From NCBI GenBank assembly GCA_964612975.1, contig CAZTGC010000001.1:62001-126000 (forward strand): DNA of 64,000 bases, read 5' to 3'. The stretch is from NZ13-RE01 sp964612975 (GTDB lineage: Bacteria; Dictyoglomota; Dictyoglomia; Dictyoglomales; Dictyoglomaceae). The position numbers and the translations under genes were made by a program. Numbering within the stretch: position 1 is the first letter of the stretch; each line of letters opens with the position of its first letter. A model generated the notes under the pieces. It did no database searches. It saw only the letters and a program-made list of their open reading frames with translations, and was not told the DNA's origin. Shown here one piece after another: positions 26,752 to 35,744 of this stretch.

Positions 26752-26771
26752 TTTAGCCCTGAGAGGCTAAA
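26752..26771 (+). promoter_or_regulatory. PyrR-binding loop of the pyr attenuator
   Basis: The hairpin TTTAGC-CCTGAGAG-GCTAAA carries AGCCCTGAGAGGCT (26755-26768), very close to the ARUCCNGNGAGGYU PyrR-binding loop of Bacillus. PyrR with UMP should stabilise this fold and allow the downstream terminator to form, so high pyrimidine shuts the operon off. A competing antiterminator could involve GCCTT (26744-26748) pairing with AAGGC (26815-26819); that is a guess. Confidence 0.85.
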
Positions 26772-26817
26772 AAGGGAGGAAATTTGATAAAAGATTTTTA
26801 TAAGACCGAAGAAGAAG

Positions 26818-26854
26818 GCAGGCATACCCTAAAAAGGGTAAAGCCTGCTTTTTT
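26818..26854 (+). terminator. Attenuator terminator before pyrR
   Basis: GCAGGC (26818-26823) pairs with GCCTGC (26843-26848), extended by ACCCT/AGGGT inside, followed by six T residues (26849-26854). It lies between the PyrR loop and the pyrR start. Confidence 0.88.
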
Positions 26855-26875
26855 ATTGAAAGGAGGAAAATTTAA

Positions 26876-27427
26876 GTGATTTATCAGGAAAAAGCCAAAA
26901 TTCTTGATATGGAGGGAATAAGAAGATCTCTAAAAAGAATTGCCCATGAAATAGTAGAGAGAAATAAAGGTATTGATAATATTGTTCTTGTGGGAATTAG
27001 GAAAAGGGGAGTTCCTCTTGCATATAGACTTCAAAAATACTTAAAAGAGATAGAAGGAAAAGAAATCCCTGTAGGAAGCTTAGATATAACTCTTTATCGA
27101 GATGATTTGAATCTTAGATTAGAGCAACCTAAGGTTGGAAAAACAGAAATCAATTTTTCCATTGAGGGAAAAGATGTAATATTAGTTGATGATGTGTTAT
27201 ATACAGGAAGGACTGTAAGATCCGCATTAGATGCCCTTGTAGATTTAGGAAGACCAAAAACTGTTCAGCTTGCTGTTTTAATAGATAGGGGGCATAGAGA
27301 ACTTCCCATAAGGGCAGATTATGTTGGGAAAAATGTGCCTACTTCTCGAAAGGAGCTGGTTGAAGTAAGACTTGAAGAAACTGATGGAATAGATGAGGTA
27401 GTTATCACAGAATGGAAAGAAGAGTGA
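26876..27427 (+). CDS. pyrR: Bifunctional pyr operon regulator / uracil phosphoribosyltransferase
   Basis: 183 residues, the normal PyrR size. The PRPP-binding loop VILVDDVLYTGRTVRSA is present. It binds the leader loop at 26752-26771 in response to UMP and also has weak uracil phosphoribosyltransferase activity in studied homologues. The start is GTG with AGGAGG 9 bases upstream. As the first gene of pyrRBCKDF behind its own attenuator it should regulate itself along with the pathway. Confidence 0.96.
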   Translation: MIYQEKAKILDMEGIRRSLKRIAHEIVERNKGIDNIVLVGIRKRGVPLAYRLQKYLKEIEGKEIPVGSLDITLYRDDLNLRLEQPKVGKTEINFSIEGKDVILVDDVLYTGRTVRSALDALVDLGRPKTVQLAVLIDRGHRELPIRADYVGKNVPTSRKELVEVRLEETDGIDEVVITEWKEE

Positions 27428-27437
27428 GGTGATAAAT

Positions 27438-28382
27438 ATGGTATGGAAATATAAAGATTTTTTATGTATTGAGGATTTAACAAAAGAGGAAATAGAATTG
27501 ATTATAGAAACTGCAGTTTCTATGAAGGAGATACTAAATAGAACTATAAAAAAGGTACCTACCCTTCGAGGAAGAACTATCTGTACTCTATTCTACGAGT
27601 CCAGTACCAGAACCAGATCTTCCTTTGAATTGGCAGCAAAATATTTAAGTGCAGATACCATTAGTATTTCTGTTTCCGTGAGTAGTGTTCAAAAGGGAGA
27701 AAGTTTATTAGATACAGTAAAAACTTTAGAAGCAATGGGAATAGATGCCCTTATCGTAAGGCACAGTTCTTCAGGTGTTTCTCATTTTCTCGCAAAAAAC
27801 TTAACTTGTTCTGTAATTAATGCAGGGGATGGTATGCATGAGCATCCCACCCAAGCCCTTTTGGACGTATTTACAGTATTTGAGAAGAAGAAAAGATTAG
27901 ATAATTTAAAAATTGCCATAATAGGAGATATTATGCATAGTAGAGTCGCCCGCTCTAATATTTATGCTTGGAAGATTTTGGGAAGTGAGGTAAAGATATG
28001 TGGACCAAGTACATTAATTCCGCCGGGAATAGAAGACTTAGGAGTTGAGATAAATTATGATGTGGATAAAGTTGTAGAAGATGCGGATATTATCTATGTT
28101 TTAAGACTCCAATTAGAAAGACAAAAGAAGGGACTTTTTCCATCTCTAAGAGAATATCATCTTTTATTTGGGATTACCCCTGAAAGACTAAAAAAAGCAA
28201 AGCCAGATGTTTTAGTTATGCATCCTGGTCCCATGAATAGAGGGGTAGAAATATCATCAGAGGTTGCAGATAGTATCTACTCAGCCATAAATGAGCAAGT
28301 GAGAAATGGGGTTGTTGTAAGAATGGCACTTCTTTATTTATTATTAGGAGGAGGGAAAATTGATGAAACTTCTTATTCGTAA
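27438..28382 (+). CDS. pyrB: Aspartate carbamoyltransferase catalytic subunit
   Basis: 314 residues from the ATG at 27438, which has GAGGTG six bases upstream; a GTG at 27429 is inside that Shine-Dalgarno. It joins carbamoyl phosphate and aspartate. The carbamoyl-phosphate motif YESSTRTRSSFELAAKYL and HPTQALLDV are intact, as is VMHPGPMNRGVE near the C-terminus. No regulatory subunit pyrI is present. The 3' end overlaps pyrC by about 20 bases. Confidence 0.96.
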   Translation: MVWKYKDFLCIEDLTKEEIELIIETAVSMKEILNRTIKKVPTLRGRTICTLFYESSTRTRSSFELAAKYLSADTISISVSVSSVQKGESLLDTVKTLEAMGIDALIVRHSSSGVSHFLAKNLTCSVINAGDGMHEHPTQALLDVFTVFEKKKRLDNLKIAIIGDIMHSRVARSNIYAWKILGSEVKICGPSTLIPPGIEDLGVEINYDVDKVVEDADIIYVLRLQLERQKKGLFPSLREYHLLFGITPERLKKAKPDVLVMHPGPMNRGVEISSEVADSIYSAINEQVRNGVVVRMALLYLLLGGGKIDETSYS

Positions 28383-29673
28383 TGCTCTTTTGATTCATCC
28401 TGAAAGAGAATTTGAGGAGAAAAAGGATATTTTCATAGAAGATGGAGTAATAAAGGAGATAGGAGAAAATTTGAAAATTGGTGATCCTCAGGAAATAATT
28501 GATGGGGAAGGGAAAATAGTAGTTCCCAGCTTAACAGATATCCATACCCATTTGAGGGAGCCAGGTTTTGAATGGAAAGAGAATTTATTATCAGGAAGTA
28601 TGTCCGCTGTAGCAGGTGGATTTACATCTATAGTATGTATGCCCAATACTTCTCCTCCTTTGGATCAGAGATCTTCTATTGAATATATTTATAAAAGATC
28701 TCAGGAGATAGGGCTTGTTAAGATATATCCCATTGGAACAATTACAAAGGAAAGAGAAGGGAAAGAATTGTCAGAGATGGGAGATATGTATTCGGTAGGT
28801 GCAGTAGGTTTTTCCGATGATGGGAATTGTGTTATGAATAGTGAGATTTTAAGATGTGCTTTGGAATATTCAAAAATGTTTAATACTCCAATAATAGAGC
28901 ATTGTGAAGATGTCAATTTAACCCAGGAGGGATCAATAAATTGGGGGAAAACGTCTACTATTTTAGGATTAAAGGGAATGCCGTGGACTGCAGAAGCAAG
29001 TATTGTGGTAAGGGACATTTTTTTAGCTCAATTAACTGGTGCTAAATTGCATATTGCTCATGTATCCTGTTGGCAGAGTATTGAGATGATAAAGTGGGCG
29101 AAAAAATATGGAATAAAAGTAACCTGTGAGGTAACCCCTCATCATTTAATTTTAACTGAAGATTATGTGAAAGAAACAAACTATGATCCAGATACCAAGG
29201 TAAACCCTCCTCTAAGAACAAAAGAAGATCAAGAAGCTCTATGGAAAGCTTTAGAAGAAGAAGTTATTGATGTTATTGTTTCAGATCATGCCCCTCATCA
29301 TCAGGATGATAAGTTGAAGGAATATAACCTTGCAGAATTTGGAATATCAGGTTTAGAGACCCTAATCCCTTTAATAATAACTTATGGTCATTTATATAGA
29401 AAGCTACCCCTTTCTAAACTTTTAAAAAAGATAAGTTATAATCCATCAAAAATTCTTAATATTCCTTACATTCCCTTAGAGAAGGGGACTATGGCAAATC
29501 TAACAGTTATTGATTTACAAAAAGAAAAGGCTGTAAATCCATTGGAATTCTTTTCAAAAGGGAAAAATACCCCTTTTAAGGGATGGAGTCTTAGGGGATG
29601 GCCTATTTTAACCATAGTAAAGGGTAAGACAGTTTTTAAAGAGGGAAAAATAGTAAATGTTGAGGGAGCTTGA
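28363..29673 (+). CDS. pyrC: Dihydroorotase, class I
   Basis: 436 residues from the ATG at 28363 (a TTG three bases earlier is also possible). It closes carbamoyl aspartate to dihydroorotate. The metal-binding motif DIHTHLREPGFEWKEN and later His residues (IIEHCED, HIAHVS, SDHAPHH) are intact, as in the Bacillus PyrC type. Its start region lies inside pyrB with AGGAGGAGGG upstream. Its end overlaps pyrK by 17 bases. Confidence 0.95.
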   Translation: MKLLIRNALLIHPEREFEEKKDIFIEDGVIKEIGENLKIGDPQEIIDGEGKIVVPSLTDIHTHLREPGFEWKENLLSGSMSAVAGGFTSIVCMPNTSPPLDQRSSIEYIYKRSQEIGLVKIYPIGTITKEREGKELSEMGDMYSVGAVGFSDDGNCVMNSEILRCALEYSKMFNTPIIEHCEDVNLTQEGSINWGKTSTILGLKGMPWTAEASIVVRDIFLAQLTGAKLHIAHVSCWQSIEMIKWAKKYGIKVTCEVTPHHLILTEDYVKETNYDPDTKVNPPLRTKEDQEALWKALEEEVIDVIVSDHAPHHQDDKLKEYNLAEFGISGLETLIPLIITYGHLYRKLPLSKLLKKISYNPSKILNIPYIPLEKGTMANLTVIDLQKEKAVNPLEFFSKGKNTPFKGWSLRGWPILTIVKGKTVFKEGKIVNVEGA

Positions 29674-30406
29674 AATAATTAAAAATATTTCAATTGATAA
29701 AGATATATTTGTTTTAAGATTAAAGAATGAATTTTATATTAAAGGATTACCTGGACAATTTGCAATGATAAGAGTTAGTAATTCTTATGATCCTCTTCTT
29801 TTAAGGCCCTTCAGTTTTTATAAGATATCGCAAGATACTATAGAATTCTTATATCAAGTTAAGGGAAAAGGAACATATCTATTAAGTAAGAAAAGAGAAG
29901 GAGATAGATTGAAAATTTTAGCTCCATTAGGAACCAGCTTCCCCCTTCCTGAAAAAAATGAGAAGATAACTATTATTGGGGGAGGAATGGGAATTGCTCC
30001 TTTATCCTTTCTTTTAGATTTAATACCCCATGAGGATATTAAAATTCATTCCTTTATAGGCTTTCTAACTAAATTTTCTAAGAAGCTTTGGGAAAAATTT
30101 GAAGAAAGAAGTGATTATTTTTTAATAACAACAGAAGATGGAAGTATGGGAGAGAAGGGTAAGGTTTTAGACTTTATAGAAAACTTGGAAGAATCCAATA
30201 GAATTTATGCATGTGGTCCTATCTCTATGTTAAAAGAATTATGGAGAAGAGTAGAAGATAAAAGTAAGCTTTATATTTCCTTGGAAGAGAGAATGGGTTG
30301 TGGAATTGGAATTTGTTTGGGATGTATTTTCCCTGGAAGGGAAGGAAACTTACATATATGTAAGGATGGGCCTGTAGTTTCAGGAGTGGAGGTAAGCTTT
30401 GAATGA
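29657..30406 (+). CDS. pyrK: Dihydroorotate dehydrogenase B, electron transfer subunit
   Basis: 249 residues. The FAD domain has PLLLRPFSFYK, the NAD-binding part IIGGGMGIAPLSFLLDL, and a C-terminal [2Fe-2S] site is formed by the cysteines of CGIGICLGC and HICKDGP. It passes electrons from the PyrD flavin to NAD+. The ATG lies inside pyrC and the stop overlaps pyrD by 4 bases, as expected for subunits made together. Confidence 0.94.
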   Translation: MLRELEIIKNISIDKDIFVLRLKNEFYIKGLPGQFAMIRVSNSYDPLLLRPFSFYKISQDTIEFLYQVKGKGTYLLSKKREGDRLKILAPLGTSFPLPEKNEKITIIGGGMGIAPLSFLLDLIPHEDIKIHSFIGFLTKFSKKLWEKFEERSDYFLITTEDGSMGEKGKVLDFIENLEESNRIYACGPISMLKELWRRVEDKSKLYISLEERMGCGIGICLGCIFPGREGNLHICKDGPVVSGVEVSFE

Positions 30407-31326
30407 ACTCTAATCTAAAAATTCAAGTGGGAAGCTTGGTATTTAAAAATCCTATTTTATTGGCATCAGGAACTTCAGGTTTTGGAAAAGAAATATCTCA
30501 ATTTTATTCCTTGGAAATCTTAGGTGGGTTTGTTACAAAAAGTATAACTTTAAAACCAAAAAAGGGGAATCCTTCGCCAAGAATTTGGGAAACTTCTTGT
30601 GGTCTTTTAAATTCTATAGGATTAGAAAATCCAGGTCTTGAAAAATTTCTTGAAGAGGAAATGCCCTTTTTGGAAAAAATTAATACAAATATTTTTGTCT
30701 CTATAGCTGGTGAAAGTGTAAAGGAATATCAAGAATTGGTAAAAAACTTAAAAAATTTAAACATATCAGGAATAGAATTAAATCTCTCATGTCCCAATGT
30801 AGATAGAGGAGGAATACAATTTGGATTAGATCCTGATATTCTTTATGGATTGACTAAAAGTATTGTAAGAATATCCCAAAAACCAGTTTGGGTAAAATTA
30901 TCGCCAGAAGTGGGGAAAATTATACCTATGGTGGATCTTGTAAAAGATGCAGGAGCAGAGGCGGTAGTTATATTTAATACTTTTTTGGGTTTGGCTATTG
31001 ATTGGAAAGAAAGAAAACCTGTATTTAAAAGAATATTCGCAGGTCTTTCAGGTCCCGCTATTAAGCCTTTAGTTCTAAGATATATTTGGGAAGTTTACGA
31101 GAAAACTTCTATTCCAATGATTGGTTGTGGGGGAATAATGGAATTTGGTGATGTAATAGAATATATATTAGCAGGTGCATCTTTAGTAGAAATTGGAACC
31201 GCTAATTTCATAAATCCTAATATTGGAAAAGAAATTATATTGGAACTTGAGAATTATTTTAAAGAAGAGAGGATTAAAGATTTAGTAGGTTTAGCTCATA
31301 AAAGAAAGGAGGAGGTTTCTTTATGA
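30403..31326 (+). CDS. pyrD: Dihydroorotate dehydrogenase B, catalytic subunit (class 1B)
   Basis: 307 residues. It oxidises dihydroorotate to orotate with FMN. The catalytic Cys is in ELNLSCPNVDRGG, and LLASGTSGFGKE and IPMIGCGGIMEFGDVIEY bind FMN and phosphate. Pairing with pyrK directly upstream shows the NAD-linked heterotetramer type, not the quinone-linked membrane type. It overlaps pyrF by 4 bases. Confidence 0.95.
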   Translation: MNSNLKIQVGSLVFKNPILLASGTSGFGKEISQFYSLEILGGFVTKSITLKPKKGNPSPRIWETSCGLLNSIGLENPGLEKFLEEEMPFLEKINTNIFVSIAGESVKEYQELVKNLKNLNISGIELNLSCPNVDRGGIQFGLDPDILYGLTKSIVRISQKPVWVKLSPEVGKIIPMVDLVKDAGAEAVVIFNTFLGLAIDWKERKPVFKRIFAGLSGPAIKPLVLRYIWEVYEKTSIPMIGCGGIMEFGDVIEYILAGASLVEIGTANFINPNIGKEIILELENYFKEERIKDLVGLAHKRKEEVSL

Positions 31327-32051
31327 AAGACCCATTAATTGTTGCCTTAGATTTTCCTACAGAAATTCAGGCTTTAAAAATTGTAGAAAATCTTTTACCA
31401 TTTGTGAAGAATTTTAAAGTAGGATTAGAATTGTTTGTTTCTGCAGGACCCCAGATTGTATCAAAAATAAAAAATATGGGAGGAGAAATTTTCATAGACT
31501 TAAAACTCTTTGATATACCAAATACTGTAGGAAGAACTATAGAAAAGCTTTTAGAATTAGAACCTATAATGATTACTTTACATATTTTAGGAGGAGAGGA
31601 TATGTTGAGAAAGGCAGTAGAGGTTACAGAAAATTATAGAATTAAAAACAAAAAAGAAACTCCATATTTATTAGGAGTTACTGTTTTAACAAGCTTTTCA
31701 GAAGAAGGATTTAGAAGAAGTTGGGGTGTATCCCGTTCTCTACCTGAACAAGTTTTTTTCCTTGCCCAATTAGCTCAAGAGACAGGTTTAGATGGTGTTA
31801 TCGCTTCTCCTCAAGAAATAGAATTACTCAGAAAAGGTCTTAAGAAAAGACTATTAATTGTAACCCCAGGAATTAGATTAACAAAGGATGTAAAGGATGA
31901 TCAAAAAAGAATAATGACACCAAAAGAGGCATTGGAAAAGGGTTCTGATTACTTAGTAATTGGAAGACCTATTACTGCCCATCCTAATCCTTCTTCTGTG
32001 GTTCAAGAGATAAGGAGTCAGATATCAGACATACTTGAGAGCAGGATTTAA
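31323..32051 (+). CDS. pyrF: Orotidine 5'-phosphate decarboxylase
   Basis: 242 residues. It makes UMP from OMP. The catalytic Lys-Asp array is in FIDLKLFDIPNT; VALDFPTEIQAL starts the barrel and YLVIGRPITAHPNPSSVVQEI binds phosphate. It is the last gene of the pyr operon. pyrE, which would make its substrate, is not in the window, nor is carAB. The 3' end overlaps the feoC-like frame on the other strand by about 68 bases. Confidence 0.95.
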   Translation: MKDPLIVALDFPTEIQALKIVENLLPFVKNFKVGLELFVSAGPQIVSKIKNMGGEIFIDLKLFDIPNTVGRTIEKLLELEPIMITLHILGGEDMLRKAVEVTENYRIKNKKETPYLLGVTVLTSFSEEGFRRSWGVSRSLPEQVFFLAQLAQETGLDGVIASPQEIELLRKGLKKRLLIVTPGIRLTKDVKDDQKRIMTPKEALEKGSDYLVIGRPITAHPNPSSVVQEIRSQISDILESRI

Positions 32052-32226
32052 GAAAGGGACAGGATTTACAGGAAGAAGTAGATGCTTTTTCTTTGAGATA
32101 TCCTAAATCTTTTAATTGAATTAAAATAAGCTCCCATTCTTCAAGGGAAAGGCTAAACTTTCTTCTTATCTCTTTTTCATTTATAATTTTATTTTTCTCA
32201 AGATATTCAATTATTTCTTTAATCAT
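31984..32226 (-). CDS. FeoC-like small winged-helix protein with cysteine cluster
   Basis: 80 residues. A predicted winged helix (about residues 1-48) is followed by a four-Cys segment CKSCPFLKSCSQVC, as in FeoC, which binds Fe-S and modulates the FeoB iron transporter. It overlaps the feoB stop by 4 bases, which fits translation as the last Feo gene. The C-terminal 22 codons lie antisense to the end of pyrF, a longer convergent overlap than elsewhere in the window. Function is inferred from position and cysteines. Confidence 0.75.
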   Translation of the reverse strand: MIKEIIEYLEKNKIINEKEIRRKFSLSLEEWELILIQLKDLGYLKEKASTSSCKSCPFLKSCSQVCLISDSLSLEPQKKD

Positions 32227-34193
32227 AGAAAAATAATTCTCAATAGGTTATAAATTATAAAGGAAACAACATATGCAAAAATTAGGGAGTAGATAACACT
32301 AAATATGGTCAATTTTGGGGAATTTGTTTCTTTATAAATTGTTGCAACAGTAGCAGCACAAGGAATATAAAGGAGTTGAAAGACCATAAAACTGTATGCA
32401 GTGGGTAGGCTAATTTGAGAAAGTAAAATACTTTTTAGATTTTCCCCACTGGCTTGATAGACGGTAGATAAGGTAGATAGACTTGCTTCTTTTGCTACAA
32501 ATCCAGTGATAAGTCCTAAAAGCAATTGCCAGTTAAAACCAAGGGGCTTTAATAATGGAAGAAAAAGTTTTCCTATATATGCTAAGAATGAGTTTTCTAT
32601 ATTACTTGATGGAAAGTTTCCTAAAATCCATAATAAAGCAGATAGAAGAACTATAATTGTACCTGCCCTTTGAAGAAATGCCTTTAATTTTTCCCAAACA
32701 TATAGTCCTAAAATCTTGGGATTAGGAAATTTATATAAAGGGAGTTCCATTATTAAAGGAGAAAAAGATGTTTTAAAGAGGAATCTTCTTATAATTTTTC
32801 CATTAACAAGTACAGCTAAAAAACTGATAATATATAAAGAAAGAAGAACAAGACTTGCATATTTAGGAAAAAAAACACTGGCAAAGAAAGCTGATACAAG
32901 AATTCTTGGGACACATGGAATAAAAGGATCTATAAGTGTTAATAATTTTCTATCCTTTTCTTCCTCTAAAGTTCTTACTGCCATAATTCCTGGAACATTA
33001 CATCCATAACTCATCATTAGAGGTAGAAAGGCTCTCCCATGAAGTCCAAGGATATGCATTACTCTATCTGTGACAAAGGCAACCCTTGCTAAATATCCTG
33101 TGTCCTCTAATAGTGCTAAAAAGAAGAAGAATATAATAATGAGAGGAATGAAGGTTAGTAAAATAGATACTCCTTCCCAAATTCCACTAAAAATAAATTC
33201 CTTCAAGAAATTTGGTAGGAAAAATAAAATTCCTTTAAAAAAAGATTGTAAAAAAATTAAAAAATTCTCCCAAGGATCAACCAATAAATTATTTACAGTA
33301 TATGTTATCCAAAAGATTAAACCTAAAATCATGAAACTTACAGGAAGTCCCAAGATGGGATGGGTGAACCAATAGTCTAATCTATCACTCAATGTAATAA
33401 CGGGAGTTCTTGGTTTTTCTAAGGTATCTATTAAAATATTTTTAATCCAATTATATCTTGAGTTTGCCAAAAGTATAGCAGTATCCTCTCTCTTTCCTAT
33501 TAATTCCTTAATCTCGTAATAATTTGTCTTTTCTTTACAGAGATTTTTTACAATTTCATCTCCTTCCAGTAACTTTATAGCTATAAATCGAGAATTATAG
33601 CCATCTAGATTTTTTGGTAATTTTTTTTCTATTTTCTCAATAATCTCCTCTAGTTCACCATAATTTATTTTCTTAGGGAAATACCTTTGTTCCCCTTTGG
33701 AAACTTCTATAATTTTTTCCACTAATTCCTCAACTCCAATTCCCTTACTTGCTATCATGGGAACTACTGGAATTCCTAATTTTTCCTCCAATTTTTTAAA
33801 ATCTATTTTATATTTTTTATCAGAAAGAAGATCAATCATATTTAAGGCTAAGATAACCCGGGAATGTAATTCTAAAATTTGAACGAGAAGATATAAATTT
33901 CTTTCTAAGGATGATGCATCTGCTATAAATACAATGATATCTGGTTTTTCTTTTATTATAAAATCCCTTGCAATAACCTCTTCAAGGGAGCGAGAGGTAA
34001 GACTATAAGTGCCGGGAAGATCTATAATTTCTAAAATGTAATTATATTTTGTATAAATTCCCTTTTTTTTCTCAACTGTTTTACCTGGCCAATTACCAGT
34101 ATGTTGTCTTAATCCAGTAAGAAGATTAAATACAGTGCTTTTTCCTACATTAGGATTTCCAGAGAGAGCAACTCTAATTTTCTTTTTCTTCAT
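32223..34193 (-). CDS. feoB: Ferrous iron transport protein B
   Basis: 656 residues. The N-terminal G-protein domain has ALSGNPNVGKSTVFNLLTG (P loop), the switch region HTGNWPGKTVEKK, DLPGTYSL, and LNMID as the base-recognition motif. The membrane domain has many helices, with the FeoB Gate motifs LGLHGRAFLPLMMSYGCNVPG and GFVAKEASLSTLSTVYQ. It imports Fe(II) across the inner membrane. It overlaps feoA upstream by 20 bases and feoC downstream by 4. Confidence 0.95.
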   Translation of the reverse strand: MKKKKIRVALSGNPNVGKSTVFNLLTGLRQHTGNWPGKTVEKKKGIYTKYNYILEIIDLPGTYSLTSRSLEEVIARDFIIKEKPDIIVFIADASSLERNLYLLVQILELHSRVILALNMIDLLSDKKYKIDFKKLEEKLGIPVVPMIASKGIGVEELVEKIIEVSKGEQRYFPKKINYGELEEIIEKIEKKLPKNLDGYNSRFIAIKLLEGDEIVKNLCKEKTNYYEIKELIGKREDTAILLANSRYNWIKNILIDTLEKPRTPVITLSDRLDYWFTHPILGLPVSFMILGLIFWITYTVNNLLVDPWENFLIFLQSFFKGILFFLPNFLKEFIFSGIWEGVSILLTFIPLIIIFFFFLALLEDTGYLARVAFVTDRVMHILGLHGRAFLPLMMSYGCNVPGIMAVRTLEEEKDRKLLTLIDPFIPCVPRILVSAFFASVFFPKYASLVLLSLYIISFLAVLVNGKIIRRFLFKTSFSPLIMELPLYKFPNPKILGLYVWEKLKAFLQRAGTIIVLLSALLWILGNFPSSNIENSFLAYIGKLFLPLLKPLGFNWQLLLGLITGFVAKEASLSTLSTVYQASGENLKSILLSQISLPTAYSFMVFQLLYIPCAATVATIYKETNSPKLTIFSVIYSLIFAYVVSFIIYNLLRIIFL

Positions 34194-34416
34194 TTTCTAC
34201 CTCCACTAATATATTTTGAGCTATTCCTCTTCCCAAGGCTAAGTTTGTATCCTTTACCCTAACAATTATAGGTCCAAAGCTTTTTTGTATAAGAATTATC
34301 TCTTCTCCAGGAACTATCCCAAGTTCTGCCAATCTTAATATTCTTCCCTTTCCTCCTTTTATTGTTAAAACCTTTCCCTTTTCTCCTTTACTCATCTCAT
34401 ATAAAACTTTCACCAT
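34174..34416 (-). CDS. feoA: Ferrous iron transport protein A
   Basis: 80 residues, a small SH3-like domain. GKVLTIKGGKGRILRLAELGIVPGEEI and ALGRGIAQNILVEV match the FeoA pattern. It is thought to bind FeoB in the cytoplasm and support transport. The gene lies between fur and feoB and overlaps feoB, so subunits are made together. Confidence 0.92.
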   Translation of the reverse strand: MVKVLYEMSKGEKGKVLTIKGGKGRILRLAELGIVPGEEIILIQKSFGPIIVRVKDTNLALGRGIAQNILVEVENEEKEN

Positions 34417-34424
34417 GGTTATTT

Positions 34425-34868
34425 TTAAATCCTTAACTTTCTTTTAATATCTTCGGGATATTTATCCTGACAATCTTTACAAATCCCATGTATTTGAACT
34501 CTATATGAGGTTATTAAGAAATCTTCAATATCTAATTCCTTTTTCATTTCCCCCAACCATTCTGGATTCTCTTCTATAATTCTTCCACATATAAGACATT
34601 GATAATGAAGATGTGGAGTTAAATTACTCTCATAATGAAGGTGTCTCTCTTCAAAGGAAATTTGTCTTATTAATCCTAATTTTTCAAGTAATTTGCAGAT
34701 CCTATAAATGGATGTAAAAGAAATATTTTTATTTTTTTGAGAGATCTTTTCATAAATTTCATTCAATGAGAAATGACCCTCTTTATTTTTCTCAAAAAAT
34801 TCTAAAACTGCTATTCTTTGTTTACTCATTCTTAATCCAAGATCTTTAAAGGTCTTTTTTAATTCCAT
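34425..34868 (-). CDS. Fur family metal-responsive repressor
   Basis: 147 residues. An N-terminal winged helix (LGLRMSKQRIAVLEFFEKN through ISFTSIYRICKLLEKLGLI) is followed by a dimer/metal domain with HYESNLTPHLHYQC. Two CxxC pairs (CLIC and CKDC) should hold structural zinc. As the first gene of fur-feoABC it most likely senses Fe(II) and controls the feo genes, though PerR or Zur functions cannot be excluded by eye. ATG follows GGAGAT. No convincing Fur box was found in the AT-rich upstream gap. Confidence 0.9.
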   Translation of the reverse strand: MELKKTFKDLGLRMSKQRIAVLEFFEKNKEGHFSLNEIYEKISQKNKNISFTSIYRICKLLEKLGLIRQISFEERHLHYESNLTPHLHYQCLICGRIIEENPEWLGEMKKELDIEDFLITSYRVQIHGICKDCQDKYPEDIKRKLRI

Positions 34869-34903
34869 TTAATATCTCCTTATTGAAAAATTTGTTCATT
34901 TGT

Positions 34904-34932
34904 ATTATATACTTTCTGAAAAATTTTTTCAA
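34904..34932 (-). promoter_or_regulatory. Promoter of the fur-feo operon
   Basis: On the minus strand TTGAAA (34927-34932), 17 bases, TATAAT (34904-34909). The predicted start is about 34897, with a 29-base leader. Confidence 0.6.
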
Positions 34933-34975
34933 TTTTAATTTTTGAAAGGTTTTTAATATGTTTTATAAAAATTAA

Positions 34976-34984
34976 TGATATAAT
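34976..34984 (+). promoter_or_regulatory. Extended -10 promoter of the ABC-2 exporter genes
   Basis: TGA-TATAAT (34976-34984), without a good -35. The leader ends with AAAGGAGGAG before the ATG at 35022. Confidence 0.55.
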
Positions 34985-35021
34985 AACTAAAAATTTAATA
35001 TAAAGGAGGAGAACTTTCCCC

Positions 35022-35744
35022 ATGAATATAATTCTTCAGGTTGAAAATCTAAAAAAGAATTATGGAAAGATTAATGCCCTGAAGGGAATAAGCTTTGAAG
35101 TAAAAAAAGGGGAAATTTTTGCTCTTATAGGCCCCAATGGTGCAGGAAAAACTACCGCTTTAAGAATTATAGCAACTCTTCTTTCTCCCTCCCATGGAAA
35201 GGTATTCTTTAAAGGAAGAAATATAAAGGAAAATCCTGATTTTGTAAGAGAAAATATAAGTTATTTACCCGAGGAAGCAGGAGCATATAAAAATATGAAG
35301 GGAATTGAGTATTTAAAATTTATGGCAAATTTTTACGCTAAGGATCCAAGGGAAGTAAATACTTTTGTAGAAAGAGCGATAAATATTTCAGGATTAGGAG
35401 AAAGGTTAAATGACAAAGTAGGAACATATAGTAAAGGAATGATGCGAAAACTTCTTATTGCAAGAGCTCTAATGACAAAACCTGTTCTTGCTATTCTTGA
35501 TGAACCTACCTCAGGGCTCGATGTAATAAATGCATTAGAAGTAAGAGAAATTATAAGGAAATATGTAATGGAAGGTACTACTGTTCTTCTTTCTTCTCAT
35601 AACATGCTGGAAATAGAATTTTTGTCGGACAGAGTTGCCCTTATTGATAATGGAAAAATACTTGAAATAGGGACCTCTGAAGAGCTGAAAAATAAATATT
35701 CTTCAAGAAATTTAGAAGAAGTTTTTAGGAGGGTTGTTCAATGA
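35022..35744 (+). CDS. ABC transporter ATP-binding protein (NatA/ABC-2 exporter type)
   Basis: 240 residues. Walker A GPNGAGKTT, signature YSKGMMRKLLIARAL, Walker B LAILDEPTSGLD and the switch His in LLSSHNMLEIE are all intact. It drives the membrane protein encoded next (4-base overlap). The pair resembles NatAB of Bacillus, which exports Na+, but many ABC-2 exporters carry other substrates, so the cargo is unknown. Confidence 0.92.
   Translation: MNIILQVENLKKNYGKINALKGISFEVKKGEIFALIGPNGAGKTTALRIIATLLSPSHGKVFFKGRNIKENPDFVRENISYLPEEAGAYKNMKGIEYLKFMANFYAKDPREVNTFVERAINISGLGERLNDKVGTYSKGMMRKLLIARALMTKPVLAILDEPTSGLDVINALEVREIIRKYVMEGTTVLLSSHNMLEIEFLSDRVALIDNGKILEIGTSEELKNKYSSRNLEEVFRRVVQ

Noticed and set aside
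34869..35021. Search for a Fur box in the fur/ABC divergent gap
   Set aside because: The region is so AT-rich that several weak matches occur and none stands out.
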